Assembly: GCF_031581265.1 (NCBI RefSeq)
Contig: NZ_JAVLBQ010000008.1
Coordinates: 1-64,000 of the forward strand
DNA length: 64,000 nucleotides
DNA from: Gracilimonas sp031581265
GTDB taxonomy: Bacteria; Bacteroidota; Rhodothermia; Balneolales; Balneolaceae
Reading direction: 5' to 3'
The translations under genes were made by a program, and so were the position numbers. Shown piece after piece: positions 17,123 to 25,575 of the stretch. Each line of letters begins with the position of its first letter. Position 1 is the first letter of the stretch. The notes under the pieces were generated by a model, which saw only the letters and a program-made list of their open reading frames with translations, was not told where the DNA came from and did no database searches.

Positions 17123-18610
17123 TTACTTCAAAGGTAATTCGCTTATCAAATCAAACTCGTTAAGTAACCTAACTGCCATATTAATTTCATCCTTGAAATA
17201 ATGATCTTCCCGGGCATGAGGAATTTGTTCCCTGATATACCGATGAGCTTCCTCAACTCCCTTTCCGGGTTTAAGTGGCTTTCTGAAATCTAAAGCTTGT
17301 GCAGCCGTAAACATTTCGATGGCCAATACTTGCTCCACATTCTTTAATACATTTAGCAATTTCAAAGCGCCGATACTTCCCATGCTTACGTGATCTTCCT
17401 GCCCCAAACTGGTTGGTATGGAATCTACTGAAGCCGGGTGGCAGAGTACCTTATTTTCCGAAACCAGGGCGGCAGCTGTGTACTGAGGAATCATAAACCC
17501 GGAATTAATGCCGGTTTCTTCCATGAGCAATTGGGGTAATCCGTCGTGCCCTTCCAACATTAAGTAAGTACGTCGCTCTGAAATACTCGCCAATTCTGCC
17601 AGTGCAATGGCAGCATAGTCTAAAACAAGTGCCAGCGGCTGGCCATGGAAATTTCCACCTGAAATTATATCTCCATTGGGAAATACGAGAGGATTATCCG
17701 TTACAGAATTAATCTCCGTTTCTGCGGTATTCACACAGTGAGCAATCGCATCGCGACTGGCTCCGTGAACTTGAGGAATGCATCGCAGAGAATACGGATC
17801 TTGCACCTTACCACAATTTCGATGCGATTCCAGAATCTCACTTTCCACCAGTAAATTTCTCACATTCTCAGCAACTGTTTGCTGTCCCGAATGCGGCCGA
17901 ATTTCATGGATCCGTTTATCAAAAGGTTTTATGCTTCCCTGTAATGCTTCCAAACTCATGGCCCCCAAAAGATCTGCTACTTTTAGCAGGTGTAATGTCT
18001 TTTCCAACACGTACGCCTCGTACGAACTCATTAGCTGTGTTCCATTGATCAGGGAAAGACCGTCTTTGGGCTGAAGCTCAATAGGCTCCAGGTTATGCTT
18101 TTTCAATACTTCTTCGGCAGGGATGGTATCTGTTCCGTCCTCATTCCAAAATGATCCAAATCCCAACAAGGGCAACGACATGTGGGCAAGCGGAGCTAAA
18201 TCTCCGGAAGCTCCAACACTTCCCTTTTCGGGAACTGCAGGTACCAAATCATGTTCTTCGAAATATATAAGCCGCTCAAAAGTCTCTTTTGAAATTCCTG
18301 AATAGCCAATTCCCAGTGCATGAATTTTCAGCTGCAACATTAGACGGGAGATTTCTTTGGGAATCAAATCCCCGGTTCCCACAGCATGTGATAAAATTAA
18401 ATTCCGCTGCAATTGTTTAAGTTGATCTTCGCTCACCCTTTTATTGGCTAAAACCCCAAAACCGGTGTTTATTCCATAAAAGGCTTCATTTTTAGTAAGC
18501 GCATCCTCTACCACGGCTCTTGACTTCAAAACAGGCGACGGATCTTTCTTTAGTTGTGTTATCGATTTCTCGATATCCTCGTATAAGTTGCTGATCTTTA
18601 TTTTATGCAT
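17123..18610 (-). CDS. hutH: histidine ammonia-lyase
   Basis: About 495 residues. It deaminates L-histidine to urocanate, the first step of histidine degradation. The self-made MIO electrophile comes from Ala-Ser-Gly in GSVGASGDLAPLAH (residues about 134-136), and the active-site loop YGINTGFG lies near residue 47. Further family landmarks are 'SLINGTQLMSS', 'SVTDNPLVFPNGDIISGGNFHG' and 'QEDHVSMG'. An in-frame TTG at 18619 could add three residues; ATG at 18610 is preferred. No hutU, hutI or hutG lies nearby, so the rest of the pathway must be elsewhere. The downstream MFS gene is tightly linked, and a peptide transporter gene is divergent. Confidence 0.95.
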   Translation of the reverse strand: MHKIKISNLYEDIEKSITQLKKDPSPVLKSRAVVEDALTKNEAFYGINTGFGVLANKRVSEDQLKQLQRNLILSHAVGTGDLIPKEISRLMLQLKIHALGIGYSGISKETFERLIYFEEHDLVPAVPEKGSVGASGDLAPLAHMSLPLLGFGSFWNEDGTDTIPAEEVLKKHNLEPIELQPKDGLSLINGTQLMSSYEAYVLEKTLHLLKVADLLGAMSLEALQGSIKPFDKRIHEIRPHSGQQTVAENVRNLLVESEILESHRNCGKVQDPYSLRCIPQVHGASRDAIAHCVNTAETEINSVTDNPLVFPNGDIISGGNFHGQPLALVLDYAAIALAELASISERRTYLMLEGHDGLPQLLMEETGINSGFMIPQYTAAALVSENKVLCHPASVDSIPTSLGQEDHVSMGSIGALKLLNVLKNVEQVLAIEMFTAAQALDFRKPLKPGKGVEEAHRYIREQIPHAREDHYFKDEINMAVRLLNEFDLISELPLK

Positions 18611-18795
18611 ATCTCCCAATTTATTTCAGCTATCATCTCGTTATTTATATCAATTTTTGATGATAATTTACCAATCCTTTGATGGCCTAAGGTCGTCAGA
18701 ACATCCATTGAATTCAATCCCTTCTTGCAACCGACGGTCTGTTTAGGTATCATCGAACAATTTGCAGATTTCATCTTAACCAAAACTTCGATTTT

Positions 18796-20310
18796 ATGGC
18801 AGAGAATACAAAAGATTCAAGCACCTCCTTTTTTGGCCACCCCAGGGGATTGGCTACCTTATTTTTCACTGAAATGTGGGAGCGTTTCAGTTATTACGGG
18901 ATGCGCGGCATCCTCGTTCTTTTTATGGTTGATGCTATAAACACCGGCGGATTAGGCCTCGATGATAAAACTGCCACCGCCATTTACGGTCTTTACACCA
19001 TGTTTGTGTACCTGTTGGCCCTGCCCGGCGGCTGGCTTGCTGATAAATTTATGGGTTTACGAAACGCCATTTGGTACGGTGGAATCATCATTGCTGCCGG
19101 ACACTTTTCCATGGCAATCCCCACCGATCAAACATTTTACCTTGGATTAGTACTTATTGTTATTGGAACCGGATTTTTGAAACCGAACATTAGCAGTATT
19201 GTTGGTGGCTTGTATTCTGACGATGAACCGGCTCGTCGTGATGCCGGTTTTTCCATTTTTTATATGGGGATTAACATCGGAGCATTTATTGCCCCTATTG
19301 CTACCGGGTGGTTAGGTGAAGGGATTAACTGGCATTATGGATTCGGGCTTGCCGGAGTCGGAATGGTACTTGGTTTGATTCAATACAAACTCACCGAACA
19401 CTATCTTGGCGATATTGGAGCAGAACCGGAACAGCTCGATGATCCTATAAAACAAACTAAGCGGCATGAACGGATTAAAAATGCACTTTGGGGAATTGGT
19501 GCTGCGCTTACCATTTTTGTAGGATTGGTTATGGGTGGTGTTATTACCATAGATCCTGTTGCTATTGCTGATGCTTCCGGAGTTATTATTTTTGGATTGG
19601 TGATCGCTTATTTCGTCTATGTATTTATAGCCGAAGAGCTCACTACTGATCAGAAAAAGAAAATTGGTGTTATCGCTGCTTTATTTGTTTTTTCAGCCAT
19701 CTTTTGGTCAGGTTTTGAGCAAGCCGGTTCATCCTTGAATCTCTTCGCAGAAAGGTATACCGACCGCGAAATGTTTGGCTGGTTGATGCCGGCAAGTTGG
19801 CTTCAATCCGTTAATGCCTTTTTCATTATTACCCTTGCACCTGTTTTTGGATGGTTGTGGGTATGGTTGGCAAAAAGAAGTCTTGAACCTTCTACACCTG
19901 TAAAATTTGCATTGGGTTTGATTTTTCTCGGAGTCGGTTTCTTAGTGATGATGTTTGCTTCCTATTATGTAGTGGATGGAAATGAGGTGTTACCAACATG
20001 GTTGATCATGACCTATTTGTTCCACACCATCGGGGAACTTTGCTTGAGTCCGGTTGGATTAAGTGCGGTAACCAAACTTGCACCAAAAAAACTGGTGGGA
20101 CAAATGATGGGAATCTGGTTTATGTCAATAGCTTTCGGAAACTTGATTGCCGGACGTGTTGCCGGTCAGTTTGATCAAGAGTCCATAGCAAATGATCCCG
20201 GTTTATTGCCTGATCTGTTCTGGATCATTGTACTTACAACTGTTGGAGGTGGTATTGTGATGCTGCTATTCAGTAAGCCCATTCGCAAGTTGATGGGTAA
20301 CGTGAGGTAA
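18796..20310 (+). CDS. proton-dependent oligopeptide transporter (POT/PTR family)
   Basis: A 504-residue membrane protein of the POT/PepT family, which imports di- and tripeptides using the proton gradient. The ExxERFxYYG signature that couples proton and peptide movement is intact (E26-M-W-E29-R30-F31-S-Y33-Y34-G). 'GLYTMFVYLLALPGGWLADK' and 'FSIFYMGINIGAFIAP' are further family motifs, and about fourteen hydrophobic segments are visible. It is divergent from hutH, fitting a peptide and amino acid scavenging neighbourhood. The gene is followed by a 9-bp stem terminator. Confidence 0.93.
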   Translation: MAENTKDSSTSFFGHPRGLATLFFTEMWERFSYYGMRGILVLFMVDAINTGGLGLDDKTATAIYGLYTMFVYLLALPGGWLADKFMGLRNAIWYGGIIIAAGHFSMAIPTDQTFYLGLVLIVIGTGFLKPNISSIVGGLYSDDEPARRDAGFSIFYMGINIGAFIAPIATGWLGEGINWHYGFGLAGVGMVLGLIQYKLTEHYLGDIGAEPEQLDDPIKQTKRHERIKNALWGIGAALTIFVGLVMGGVITIDPVAIADASGVIIFGLVIAYFVYVFIAEELTTDQKKKIGVIAALFVFSAIFWSGFEQAGSSLNLFAERYTDREMFGWLMPASWLQSVNAFFIITLAPVFGWLWVWLAKRSLEPSTPVKFALGLIFLGVGFLVMMFASYYVVDGNEVLPTWLIMTYLFHTIGELCLSPVGLSAVTKLAPKKLVGQMMGIWFMSIAFGNLIAGRVAGQFDQESIANDPGLLPDLFWIIVLTTVGGGIVMLLFSKPIRKLMGNVR

Positions 20311-20346
20311 TATCTTAATCCGATAATTTTGAGGATAATTATCGTA

Positions 20347-20374
20347 GGTCGGACAGATTTGTCCGGCCTTTTTT
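20347..20374 (+). terminator. intrinsic terminator after the POT transporter gene
   Basis: GGTCGGACA (20347-20355) pairs with TGTCCGGCC (20360-20368) around a GATT loop and is followed by TTTTTT. The hairpin with its CGTAG lead-in resembles the repeat between cysE and cysM at 40606-40662, so it may be a repeat recruited as a terminator. Confidence 0.8.
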
Positions 20375-20410
20375 ATGATTAAAAGCTATTCCGGAGCATT
20401 TGCCATAACC

Positions 20411-20560
20411 CCATCCATCACCCCGCTCTCATTGAATTAACTCATTTCATCTTATTCACAGCGAGCGGAAAGATGGATTCCTAATATCCCAAACTCCCAT
20501 TAATAAAATTTATCTTCCTTCGGCCTTAAAAAAAATTAAAAGTGAAGGCGTATAAAGGTG
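20411..20560. repeat. mosaic intergenic repeat, copy A (hairpin plus short G module)
   Basis: A long imperfect hairpin runs from CCATCCATCACCCCGCTC (20411-20428) to GAGCGGAAAGATGGATTC (20463-20480). After a short spacer comes a degenerate form of the CTTCGGCCTTA...GCGTATAAAG module (about 20518-20560) that is better preserved in copies B and C. It abuts the end of the potassium channel gene. Confidence 0.75.
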
Positions 20561-20565
20561 AGCAC

Positions 20566-21375
20566 TTAGCTGCTTAATTTCGAATCCCAATATCGTTCAA
20601 GATCAAAATTGTGATGCTTCAGTGCATTCTTTAGCAAGTCATTACTTTTCATGATTACTGCCTTACGTGGTAGGGTTTCAAGCATTGGATGTTCTTCGTT
20701 ATTCAGCTCCACATAAACAGTACCCGTGGTATTATGCTCCATAATACGGCTTACCACATGCAGAGTCTTTAAGTCCGGATCGGAAAATCTAATATTAGCA
20801 AATACAAAAACATCGGATGCTTCCGAAATATTTGTCCTTAATAACACCTGCGGACTGATGGGTACACCATAAATAAAATCATACTGGGAATAAGGAGCAC
20901 GCTCTACCAACGCGCCGGCAATAACGAGTTTCCGTTCAACAAAATCGGGATGCTTTTGAATTTCTTTTATCAATTCATCCGCAAAGGCTGTGTATTCGCA
21001 TATAACGATATGATTTTTATAATCCACCTCACCGAGACCCCGCTCTTCTTCTTCAAACTTAGCCTGAAGGTAGTTAAGGATTACTGATATAATATGGGTG
21101 TATCCAAAAATACCAATCACTATTGCCAGTACACCGGCTATCCGGCCCGGAGTGGTAACAGGAACAAGATCCCCATATCCTACTGTAGATGAGGTAACAA
21201 ACCACCACCAAACGGCATCGGCATAATTTTGAATATCCCCATGACCGGGCTCCCAAACCCAAACTATAGACGTAGTAAATACAAAACTGAATGTAAAAAG
21301 AGCGGACAGAAAAAATATTTGTTTTCTTACCTGTGAGGAGTGAATTTGCGGCGTTTTTGCAGGTTTACTCTACAT
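20566..21375 (-). pseudogene. 2TM-RCK potassium channel with a TAG stop at codon 2
   Basis: From 21375 the frame reads ATG TAG, then stays open for 266 codons to the stop at 20566. The product has one membrane helix ('IFFLSALFTFSFVFTTSIVW'), a pore with the potassium filter TVGYGD (21186-21169), a second helix, and an RCK regulatory domain starting at 'NHIVICEYTAFADELIKEI'. There is no other ATG, GTG or TTG before the pore. A GTG at 21120 would remove the first helix and filter, leaving only the second helix and the RCK part. Reading TAG as CAG (Gln) restores a complete channel. It is therefore a single-base nonsense mutant, a gene started at a rare codon such as ATT, or a recoded gene. Its RCK resembles the first RCK of the channel at 25576-27180. 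Confidence 0.75.
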
Positions 21376-21493
21376 ATAATCTAGCTAAAGAATACTTTTC
21401 TAATTAAGAGCTTTTAAAGTAGCAATTATAATAACATATGTTAAAATGGTTTTTTGATAAAGGCACAATGGAGAGAAAACAATCAAGGCAAAA

Positions 21494-22019
21494 ACTCATT
21501 TCATCCTATTCACACCGAGTGGAAAGATGGATTAACTGTTTCCCAAATCTACCAAAGCGTCTTCTCCCTTATTTATAGGGGAGAAACAAGGAGGGATGCC
21601 GAATTCAAGCAACCAATCATTATTCAACCTCTTGGAAGCGGAACTTCCGGTAGGCATTGCACAGCGGAGCTGAGCAACGAGGGGCTCGGGTGCGAGTGCA
21701 AATTCCATCGGCCTTAGAAAAAAGAGCGTATAAAAGATGACGAAATGAAGCGTTAATAAAGAAATCATACCGCTGATAAATTAAGAAGCGAACCATGAAC
21801 GTTAAGGAGCATTGATTTCTTTTAGCGCAATGCAGTTAGCTTTAGCTCTTTTTTCGAGCCGGGCGCTTTTGTTTCTTTTGTCAGCACAAAAGAAAAAGAA
21901 ACCCATTAAAAGCAATTAACCTTTAAAGGCCAACAAGTTATCAACGCCAATACCCATCCATCACCCCGCTCTCATCGAGTTTATTATCATCCCTTAAAAA
22001 CGAGCGGAAAGATGGATTC
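21494..22019. repeat. mosaic intergenic repeat, copy B
   Basis: A gene-free stretch of about 680 bases, most of it repeat. In order: a half-hairpin ending GAGTGGAAAGATGGATT (21494-21533); an S module with the stem TTCTCCC...GGGAGAA (about 21541-21616); a GC-rich stretch with small hairpins (GGAAG-CGGAA-CTTCC, CAGC-GGA-GCTG); a G module beginning CGGCCTTAGAAAAAAGAGCG (about 21708); a T module with the perfect 10-base stem TTTCTTTTGT/ACAAAAGAAA (about 21869-21892); and a full terminal hairpin (21954-22019). Copy C at 29623-30146 holds the same modules in a different order. A 78-residue frame on the minus strand is a product of the repeat and not a gene. Confidence 0.8.
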
Positions 22020-22051
22020 GTAGCGAACATATTTTAAACGAACTAAAAAAA

Positions 22052-23275
22052 CTACTTCAACTTCCCTGCAATAAATCCCGTCGTCCATGCTGCCTGAAAG
22101 TTAAAGCCTCCAGTTACTCCATCTATATCCAAGACCTCTCCTGCAAAATAGAGTCCGGGTGATTTCCGGCTTTCCATCGTTTTCATATCCACATCCTGTA
22201 AAATGATGCCCCCACAAGTCACAAACTCTTCCTTGAACGTCGTCTTCCCTTCAACCTGATACTCATCATTGGTCAACAGATGCACCAGACGATTTATGTT
22301 CTTCTTTCCCATATTCTGCCATATCATATCATCACCTAATGCCAGCTTATCGATCAGAAAATCCCATAACCTCCCGGCAAGCCCAAATGGATTTACATTC
22401 GTAATTTTCTTTTTACCGTGATCGTCTTCAATAGATTTCAAAATATCACGGACCTCCTGCTCAGTGTGATCTCCGGTCCAGTTTACCAGCACTTTAAAAT
22501 TATAATCCATCTCGTGTAACTCACGCGCACCAAATGCTGAAAGCTTTAAAATAGCCGGTCCGCTCATACCCCAATGTGTGATCAATAATGGCCCACTGCT
22601 TTGCAGTTTTGAGCCCATAATCTTTACCGAAACAGGATCAGCTACCACGCCCATTAGTTTTTTAATCGGTTCATCCGGCATATTAAAAGTGAAGAGTGAA
22701 GGCACCGGTTCTTCTGCATCATGGCCTAATTCTCGGAGCCAGTCGAAGCCACTTGGCCGCGGACTTCCTCCTGTAGCGACAATCACTTTATCAGCCTTAA
22801 TCCTTCCGCCTCGATGTAAACCCATTTCATAGCCGGAATCTTTTTTATGCAGGGATTTTATATTCACCTTCATCTGGATGCCAATTCCAAGCTTACGAAT
22901 TTCATCCATCAGGCAGTTGATGATTGTTTCAGAATCATCGGTGACGGGGAACATGCGTCCATCCGATTCGGTTTTCAACTTTACGCCACGACTTTCAAAC
23001 CATTCTACCGTATCCGTCGGGGAAAATATCCCGAATGCTTTCTTCAGTGGCCGTTCACCTCTGGGATAATATTTTACTAACTCCCGTATATCAAAACAAT
23101 GGTGTGTTACATTGCATCGCCCACCGCCGGATATGCGTACTTTGGAAAGCAGCTTATTTGATTTTTCGTAGATTGTGACTTTAGCTTCGGGATAATGTTT
23201 TTTAGCAGAAATGGCCGCAAAAAATCCCGCTGCCCCACCACCTATAACTGCTACTTGTAGATCTTCTTTTTTCAT
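22052..23275 (-). CDS. HI0933/YhiN-family FAD-dependent oxidoreductase
   Basis: A 407-residue flavoprotein. The dinucleotide-binding loop is VIGGGAAGFFAAI at residues about 10-22. The family signatures 'SGGGRCNVTH' and the C-terminal 'FAGEVLDIDGVTGGFNFQAAWTTG' (region only) are clear. Members of this conserved family are annotated as NAD(P)/FAD-dependent oxidoreductases, or loosely as aminoacetone oxidases, but the physiological substrate is not established. It sits between channel genes on the same strand with a 110-base gap to the fused channel upstream, so a shared transcript is possible but not shown. Confidence 0.93.
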   Translation of the reverse strand: MKKEDLQVAVIGGGAAGFFAAISAKKHYPEAKVTIYEKSNKLLSKVRISGGGRCNVTHHCFDIRELVKYYPRGERPLKKAFGIFSPTDTVEWFESRGVKLKTESDGRMFPVTDDSETIINCLMDEIRKLGIGIQMKVNIKSLHKKDSGYEMGLHRGGRIKADKVIVATGGSPRPSGFDWLRELGHDAEEPVPSLFTFNMPDEPIKKLMGVVADPVSVKIMGSKLQSSGPLLITHWGMSGPAILKLSAFGARELHEMDYNFKVLVNWTGDHTEQEVRDILKSIEDDHGKKKITNVNPFGLAGRLWDFLIDKLALGDDMIWQNMGKKNINRLVHLLTNDEYQVEGKTTFKEEFVTCGGIILQDVDMKTMESRKSPGLYFAGEVLDIDGVTGGFNFQAAWTTGFIAGKLK

Positions 23276-23385
23276 AACTAAAAGATACCCTTTCTTTGGG
23301 TGAGTGTCTTATGGGGTCATGAATTTTTCTAACAGATATGCTTTGATCTCGTCTATTCTAATTGCGCTCCAGAGATAAGGTAAAT

Positions 23386-25461
23386 TCAATTCCCAAACCA
23401 CCGATTTTGTATCTGCCGATATGTGCCATCTTCCACCAACTTCAGGTATCCCAAGTTAATATCTTTACGCAGACCACTTCCTTTTGGCATCGCGAATCCA
23501 TAAGACTGTTGCTGAAATATGCTTCCGGTTACATCAACTTCCCCATATCCCTCTTGCGAGGCAAAATGCTGTAACACAGGAGCATCATAAACTACAGCAT
23601 CTGTTTCACCTTCCATTAATTGGGCTATGGCTTCATCAATGGTATTAAAGGTATTCGCATTAAGACCGTTATCTTCTAAATAAAATTCGGCTGCACTGTT
23701 ACTAACGGTAGCTACTTCTTTTCCGTAAAGATCATCCATGTTGGTGATACTGCTTTCAATTTCTTGCAAAGTAACGGTACTTGTGACGGTAGCAGTGAAG
23801 TATGAAAAGGCAAAATATCCTGCAAAAATCCATATCAAGCCAAACACCCGGCCGGGGACACCTTTAGGGGTTTTATCACCGTAACCAACAGTGGTCACCG
23901 TCACCGCGGCCCACCATATCGCTACGCCAATTCCAGTCCAATAGTTCTCCGGGAAATCTTCATTCTCTTTGCGCTCCGTAAACCAGATAATGTGAGCAGA
24001 CATCAATAACACTCCAAAGAAAAACAAAAATATAAATAGCACTTCTTTTGAGAATATAATGGATAGTATGGCTCTTGGAATCGTACTGATTGTACTTTCC
24101 TTTTTGGGAATCATAATCTGCAAACCCGTTTCGTAATAGGGATGGGAAAAATCGAGATTTTCTTCTCTATCCGACGTTATACCCAAGGCTGCTGTGGCAA
24201 TATCGGCCTCCCCTCGTTTCAAGTCATCCAGCATTTTGGCGATGCTATTTACGCTGTAAATTGTATAATCTATCCCTATTTCTTCAGCCACCGCATCAAA
24301 TACTTCAATGCTGAATCCACTGTACTCCCTGTTTTGATAACTCACTAACGGCTCTACTTGTTGCGTCACCACCCTTATAGTTTGATCCGCATAATCACTA
24401 CCAACCTGTAGTTCTGAATGGGGTGAACTACCAGAAGGCGTTCCCTCTGAGAATGGATTTTCAACTCCCGCTTCCATTAGAATATCAGTAACACGGCTTT
24501 TATTATCCGCTATCCACTCCCTGGCATGATTACGTATATCACTCAAACTGCCTTCGCCTCCGGCCATTCTCGCATTTTGTTCCTGGATATCAGCCAGTGG
24601 AATTTGTAATTCTTCAAATAAAATCCTGAGGTCAGGGTATTTGTTAAGAAACATCCGGTTCGATACTACCCTGATGTCATTCAAATCGTACCCAAGTTTA
24701 ATTTCATCTTTAGTTGAGCCTGCAAGACCGCTTATAGCTTCCTGATCTTCAACCGGCACATGTAGCCAAAAAACATCTTCTCCCGGGGTGATTTGTCCCA
24801 ACGTCCAATTTGGTGTCCATGTATATAACAGTAATGGCTGATCTCGCCCAAGTGCCTCAATAGCTTCACGGGCTAAAGGATTATAATCACCGCTTATCTG
24901 TTCCACCGTCTCGGTAAGTTCAAGAGCTTGCAGATGTTCATCAATCCGGTCGTGACAACTCCAGTCCGTATTACATCCTATCAGGTCAGCTTTGCCATTT
25001 CCATCCGTATCAAAATGCTCTGCCACCGCCGGGTCTTGAAGCTGATCGAGGGATTGCAGATTATATCTTTGAGCCGATACTGCATCCACCAAATACCCTT
25101 GTAAAGCCCCACTCTCCACTTCATATCCTACCGGTATTATGTTTTTATTTTGGTTATAACGTTGAATTACAGGCTCATGCAGAGGAAACCATCCATTGAC
25201 CCACAAATCCATATTACCATTTGCCAGGGCCTTATAAAACTCATCGGCAGTCATTGTTTCGGCAGGGGCTACCGTGTATCCCATTTCCTCAATTAATAAC
25301 CGAAAAACCTCTGTTTGAAACCACCCGGTATCCCACGTTGATCGTGCTATGTAGATAGTGTCTTCATTAGAATCGGGCTGCTGTACAGCTTGAGCATTAA
25401 TATCCGATTGAACTAAAAAAGCACATAACAAAAGACCAAAAATCTTGAAAAGATATTTCAT
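23386..25461 (-). CDS. ligand-gated potassium channel: ProX-like betaine-binding domain fused to a GluR0-type channel
   Basis: A 691-residue fusion. Residues 1-24 are a signal peptide. Residues about 34-335 form a type-II periplasmic binding domain closely similar along its length to E. coli ProX (glycine betaine). W91 (VNGWFPLH), W167 (NTDWSC) and W215 (YTWTPNW) occupy the positions of the ligand tryptophans. C163 and C169 match the ProX disulfide, and 'FDTDGNGKADLIGC' is shared. Residues about 361-455 and 573-690 are the two lobes of a family-3 amino-acid-binding domain, with the carboxylate-binding Arg at R432 (ITSDREENLDFSHPYY). The channel sits between the lobes: TM1 about 472-494, pore with filter TVGYGD (524-529), TM2 about 537-559. 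This is the GluR0 layout (S1-TM-pore-TM-S2) with an added N-terminal sensor. Predicted role: potassium conductance gated by betaine and/or an amino acid. ATG start at 25461. Confidence 0.88.
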   Translation of the reverse strand: MKYLFKIFGLLLCAFLVQSDINAQAVQQPDSNEDTIYIARSTWDTGWFQTEVFRLLIEEMGYTVAPAETMTADEFYKALANGNMDLWVNGWFPLHEPVIQRYNQNKNIIPVGYEVESGALQGYLVDAVSAQRYNLQSLDQLQDPAVAEHFDTDGNGKADLIGCNTDWSCHDRIDEHLQALELTETVEQISGDYNPLAREAIEALGRDQPLLLYTWTPNWTLGQITPGEDVFWLHVPVEDQEAISGLAGSTKDEIKLGYDLNDIRVVSNRMFLNKYPDLRILFEELQIPLADIQEQNARMAGGEGSLSDIRNHAREWIADNKSRVTDILMEAGVENPFSEGTPSGSSPHSELQVGSDYADQTIRVVTQQVEPLVSYQNREYSGFSIEVFDAVAEEIGIDYTIYSVNSIAKMLDDLKRGEADIATAALGITSDREENLDFSHPYYETGLQIMIPKKESTISTIPRAILSIIFSKEVLFIFLFFFGVLLMSAHIIWFTERKENEDFPENYWTGIGVAIWWAAVTVTTVGYGDKTPKGVPGRVFGLIWIFAGYFAFSYFTATVTSTVTLQEIESSITNMDDLYGKEVATVSNSAAEFYLEDNGLNANTFNTIDEAIAQLMEGETDAVVYDAPVLQHFASQEGYGEVDVTGSIFQQQSYGFAMPKGSGLRKDINLGYLKLVEDGTYRQIQNRWFGN

Positions 25462-25575
25462 GATTCAGCAATAATTTGCACTAAATATTTATCTAAAATA
25501 CTTGATATTGCTGTAATTACACAACGTATATTTAAAGCTGATCTCTGACTAATTCAAATATCGCTTTTCAAATTC

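Noticed and set aside
15930..18610. Full histidine utilisation operon
   Set aside because: Only hutH and an MFS gene are present; hutU, hutI and hutG were not found in the flanking sequence.
20566..21120. Taking the GTG at 21120 as the start of a 184-residue soluble protein
   Set aside because: The frame upstream encodes the pore and first membrane helix of a channel with no break until the TAG at 21370-21372, so this start would cut the domain in half.
21617..21700. GC-rich stretch as a tRNA-like or riboswitch RNA
   Set aside because: Several short hairpins are present, but no conserved RNA family core could be matched, and the stretch lies in a repeat mosaic.
21532..21768. 78-residue minus-strand frame in repeat copy B
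   Set aside because: Its 'TLHFVIFYTLFFLRP' segment recurs in the frame at 29653-29925 only because both lie in the same intergenic repeat. No ribosome site or codon pattern supports either.
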